NCBI GenBank assembly: GCA_947626675.1
Contig: CANQTC010000003.1
Location: 124,001 to 188,000 of the forward strand
Source: an uncultured Coprococcus sp.
GTDB taxonomy: Bacteria; Bacillota; Clostridia; Lachnospirales; Lachnospiraceae
Direction: 5' to 3'
Length of the DNA stretch: 64,000 bases
In this document: positions 62,517-64,000 of the stretch, one piece after another
How positions within the stretch are numbered: the stretch's first letter is position 1
Layout of the letters: every line of letters starts with the position of its first letter
The notes under the pieces: model-generated
Databases searched by the model: none
The model's input: the letters and a program-made list of their open reading frames with translations, nothing else
Told to the model about the DNA's origin: nothing
Program-made: the position numbers and the translations under genes

Positions 62517-62816
62517 ATGGATAATAATTGCTGCAGCGTCAGAAAAAAAGAGCGGAGCGCGGAAGAACTGAAAACACTTATAAACAGATTGAACAGAATA
62601 GAAGGACAGATACGCGGGGTAAAAGGAATGTTGGAGAAGGAGGCTTATTGTGTAGATATCATTACGCAGGTATCAGCGGTTACAGCAGCTTTAAACAGTT
62701 TTAACAGGATGTTGCTGACGGAACATATCAAAAGCTGCGTGACAGAAGATATACAGGCAGGAAAAACGGACTCGGCAGAGGAATTGGCAGAACTGATAAA
62801 TAAGCTGTTGAAATAA
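62517..62816 (+). CDS. csoR: Copper-sensing repressor CsoR
   Basis: 99 aa all-helical DUF156-family repressor. Cys45, His70 and Cys74 form the Cu(I) site (C-H-C as in CsoR). LINRLNRIEGQIRGVKGM is the conserved DNA-contact helix. The ATG at 62517 follows AAGGAGGG; the frame is open to 62478 without a ribosome site. It is directly ahead of copA and behind its own operator. Confidence 0.93.
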   Translation: MDNNCCSVRKKERSAEELKTLINRLNRIEGQIRGVKGMLEKEAYCVDIITQVSAVTAALNSFNRMLLTEHIKSCVTEDIQAGKTDSAEELAELINKLLK

Positions 62817-62870
62817 AACAGGATGGTGCTGCAATTGGTTGTTTGATAAATATAGAGGAAGTGAAAGAAT

Positions 62871-64000
62871 ATGGCAAAATACAATGTGACCGGCATGAGC
62901 TGCAGCGCATGTGTAAGCGCTGTTGAAAAAGCGGTAGGGAAAGTAGACGGCGTAGAGAATTGTTCGGTAAGTCTGCTTACGAATTCCATGACGGTAGAAG
63001 GAACAGCGTCATCTGCCGACATTATATCAGCAGTTCATGACGCAGGATATGGCGCGAGCCTATATAATGGCGGAACGGACAGTCGTTCTGATAAGGGAAA
63101 GGTATCAGAAAGTGATAATGAGATAAAGGTGATGAAACAGCGGCTGGTATGGTCGGTTATACTGCTTATTCCGTTAATGTACCTATCGATGGGACATATG
63201 ATGTGGGGATTTCCGTTACCGGAATTTCTTGCAGGCAACCATGTTGCAATAGGACTTGTGCAGATGCTGATTACCATAGCAATTATGGTAATCAATCAAA
63301 AGTTTTTTATTAATGGATTAAAAAGCGCGATACATGGCTCGCCTAATATGGACACGCTTGTGGCGATGGGGGCGGGTGCATCGTTTCTATATAGTATGTA
63401 TGTATTATTTGCCATGACATATTCTGTTCAGGCAAATGACAACGGGCGAACGATGGAGCTGATGCATGATTTTTATTTTGAGTCAGCGGCCATGATACTG
63501 GCGCTTATAACAGTAGGAAAAACCCTTGAAGCATATTCAAAGGGGAAGACGACAAATGCTTTAAAGAGTCTTATGGAGCTGGCGCCTGAAAGGGCTGTAG
63601 TAATCAGGGATGGATTAGAGCAGGAAGTAGATATCTCTCAGGTGGTGGTCGGTGATATATTTGTAGTAAAACCAGGTGAAAGTATTCCTGTGGATGGGCG
63701 TGTGATAGACGGGAACAGCGCTGTAAATGAAGCAGCACTATCTGGTGAGAGTATTCCGGTTGATAAGACAGAAGGAGATATGGTATCGGCGGCAACGATG
63801 AATCAGTCCGGTTATTTGAAATGTGAAGCAGTAAGAATTGGGCAGGATACAGCGCTTGCAAAGATTATCAATATGGTCAGTGATGCGGCATCCTCAAAAG
63901 CCCCGATTGCAAAAATTGCAGATAAGGTTTCCGGTATATTTGTTCCGACGGTGCTTCTTATATCATTTATTACGGCTATTGTGTGGATTTTAGTGGGAAA
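62871..64000 (+). CDS. copA: Copper-exporting P-type ATPase, cut by window end
   Basis: 376 complete codons are visible and the frame stays open to the end of the window; the phosphorylation domain lies beyond. An N-terminal heavy-metal domain has GMSCSAC (CxxC, residues 8-14), then transmembrane helices from about residue 90, and the actuator-domain motif LSGESIPVDK near residues 295-304. Only one metal-binding domain is present. GAGGAAGTG precedes the ATG. It exports Cu(I), derepressed through CsoR. Confidence 0.93.
   Translation, partial: MAKYNVTGMSCSACVSAVEKAVGKVDGVENCSVSLLTNSMTVEGTASSADIISAVHDAGYGASLYNGGTDSRSDKGKVSESDNEIKVMKQRLVWSVILLIPLMYLSMGHMMWGFPLPEFLAGNHVAIGLVQMLITIAIMVINQKFFINGLKSAIHGSPNMDTLVAMGAGASFLYSMYVLFAMTYSVQANDNGRTMELMHDFYFESAAMILALITVGKTLEAYSKGKTTNALKSLMELAPERAVVIRDGLEQEVDISQVVVGDIFVVKPGESIPVDGRVIDGNSAVNEAALSGESIPVDKTEGDMVSAATMNQSGYLKCEAVRIGQDTALAKIINMVSDAASSKAPIAKIADKVSGIFVPTVLLISFITAIVWILVG

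Overview
The window reads as a chromosome segment of a low-GC Firmicute of class Clostridia, most likely a Lachnospiraceae gut anaerobe. This rests on the strong GGAGG ribosome sites, frequent TTG starts, Thr/Glu- or Asn-rich lipoproteins, the infC-rpmI-rplT unit with an ATT start, an FMN riboswitch in front of ribD-ribE-ribBA-ribH, and several small families I associate with that group. No phage, insertion sequence, rRNA or CRISPR array is visible. This is mostly core chromosome; the accessory-like parts are the intergenic repeats and the exporter locus.

Layout. 1-5.7 kb: the end of a membrane-anchored MutS-like ATPase, an unrecognised 690-aa protein, and divergent yqeG and bioB. 5.7-9.7 kb: the riboflavin operon behind an FMN riboswitch. 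9.7-17.9 kb: a HAD phosphatase, a DUF1189-like membrane protein, CYTH, DJ-1, an XPD/DinG-type helicase with a nuclease-like N-terminus, murF, an Ala/Lys-tailed small protein and proC. 18-23.9 kb: cytoplasmic alpha-amylase (minus), a structured repeat, an MFS transporter, a membrane-bound XRE regulator and two exported proteins. 24-29.8 kb: amt and glnK (both minus) flanking an AraC regulator, a YwlG-like protein, a divergent ClpX, and mntP behind a yybP-ykoY (Mn) riboswitch. 29.9-39.9 kb: a DUF885 lipoprotein, an S8 protease, a methionine importer metNIQ preceded by a Met/Cys-rich mini-ORF and terminator, thrH, and small membrane proteins, one of them frameshifted. 40-49 kb: a one-directional run of pda, folC-HD fusion, folP, folB-folK fusion, pheA, ppx and ppk. 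49-52.3 kb: infC-rpmI-rplT behind a leader with attenuator, a tandem structured repeat, an aldose-1-epimerase-like protein and tRNA-Leu(AAG). 52.3-60.7 kb: a candidate small RNA, then a five-gene MacAB-like exporter (two lipoprotein adaptors, one 939-aa permease, two ATPases). 60.7-64 kb: a large lipoprotein, then csoR and the start of copA behind a CsoR-type operator.

The two observations I rate highest are RNA-level. (1) A repeat family of 96- and 106-bp units, present as arrays at 19.57 kb and 50.42 kb with a relic at 40.86 kb. Each unit folds into two hairpins with the same skeleton (U.U mismatch, 3 bp, tandem GA/GA, 4 bp). The two loci differ by compensatory base-pair changes, and both arrays begin directly at a TGnTATAAT box, so they look like 5' leader RNAs. 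(2) A 31-codon ORF with six Met and three Cys codons lies between a perfect promoter and a terminator upstream of metNIQ, where I see neither a SAM riboswitch nor a T-box. It is a candidate leader-peptide attenuator. Other notable items are a FolC-HD fusion that may hold a missing folate-pathway phosphatase, a ClpX paralogue without the RKH loop, an orphan terminator-ended transcription unit, and an A34 tRNA-Leu.
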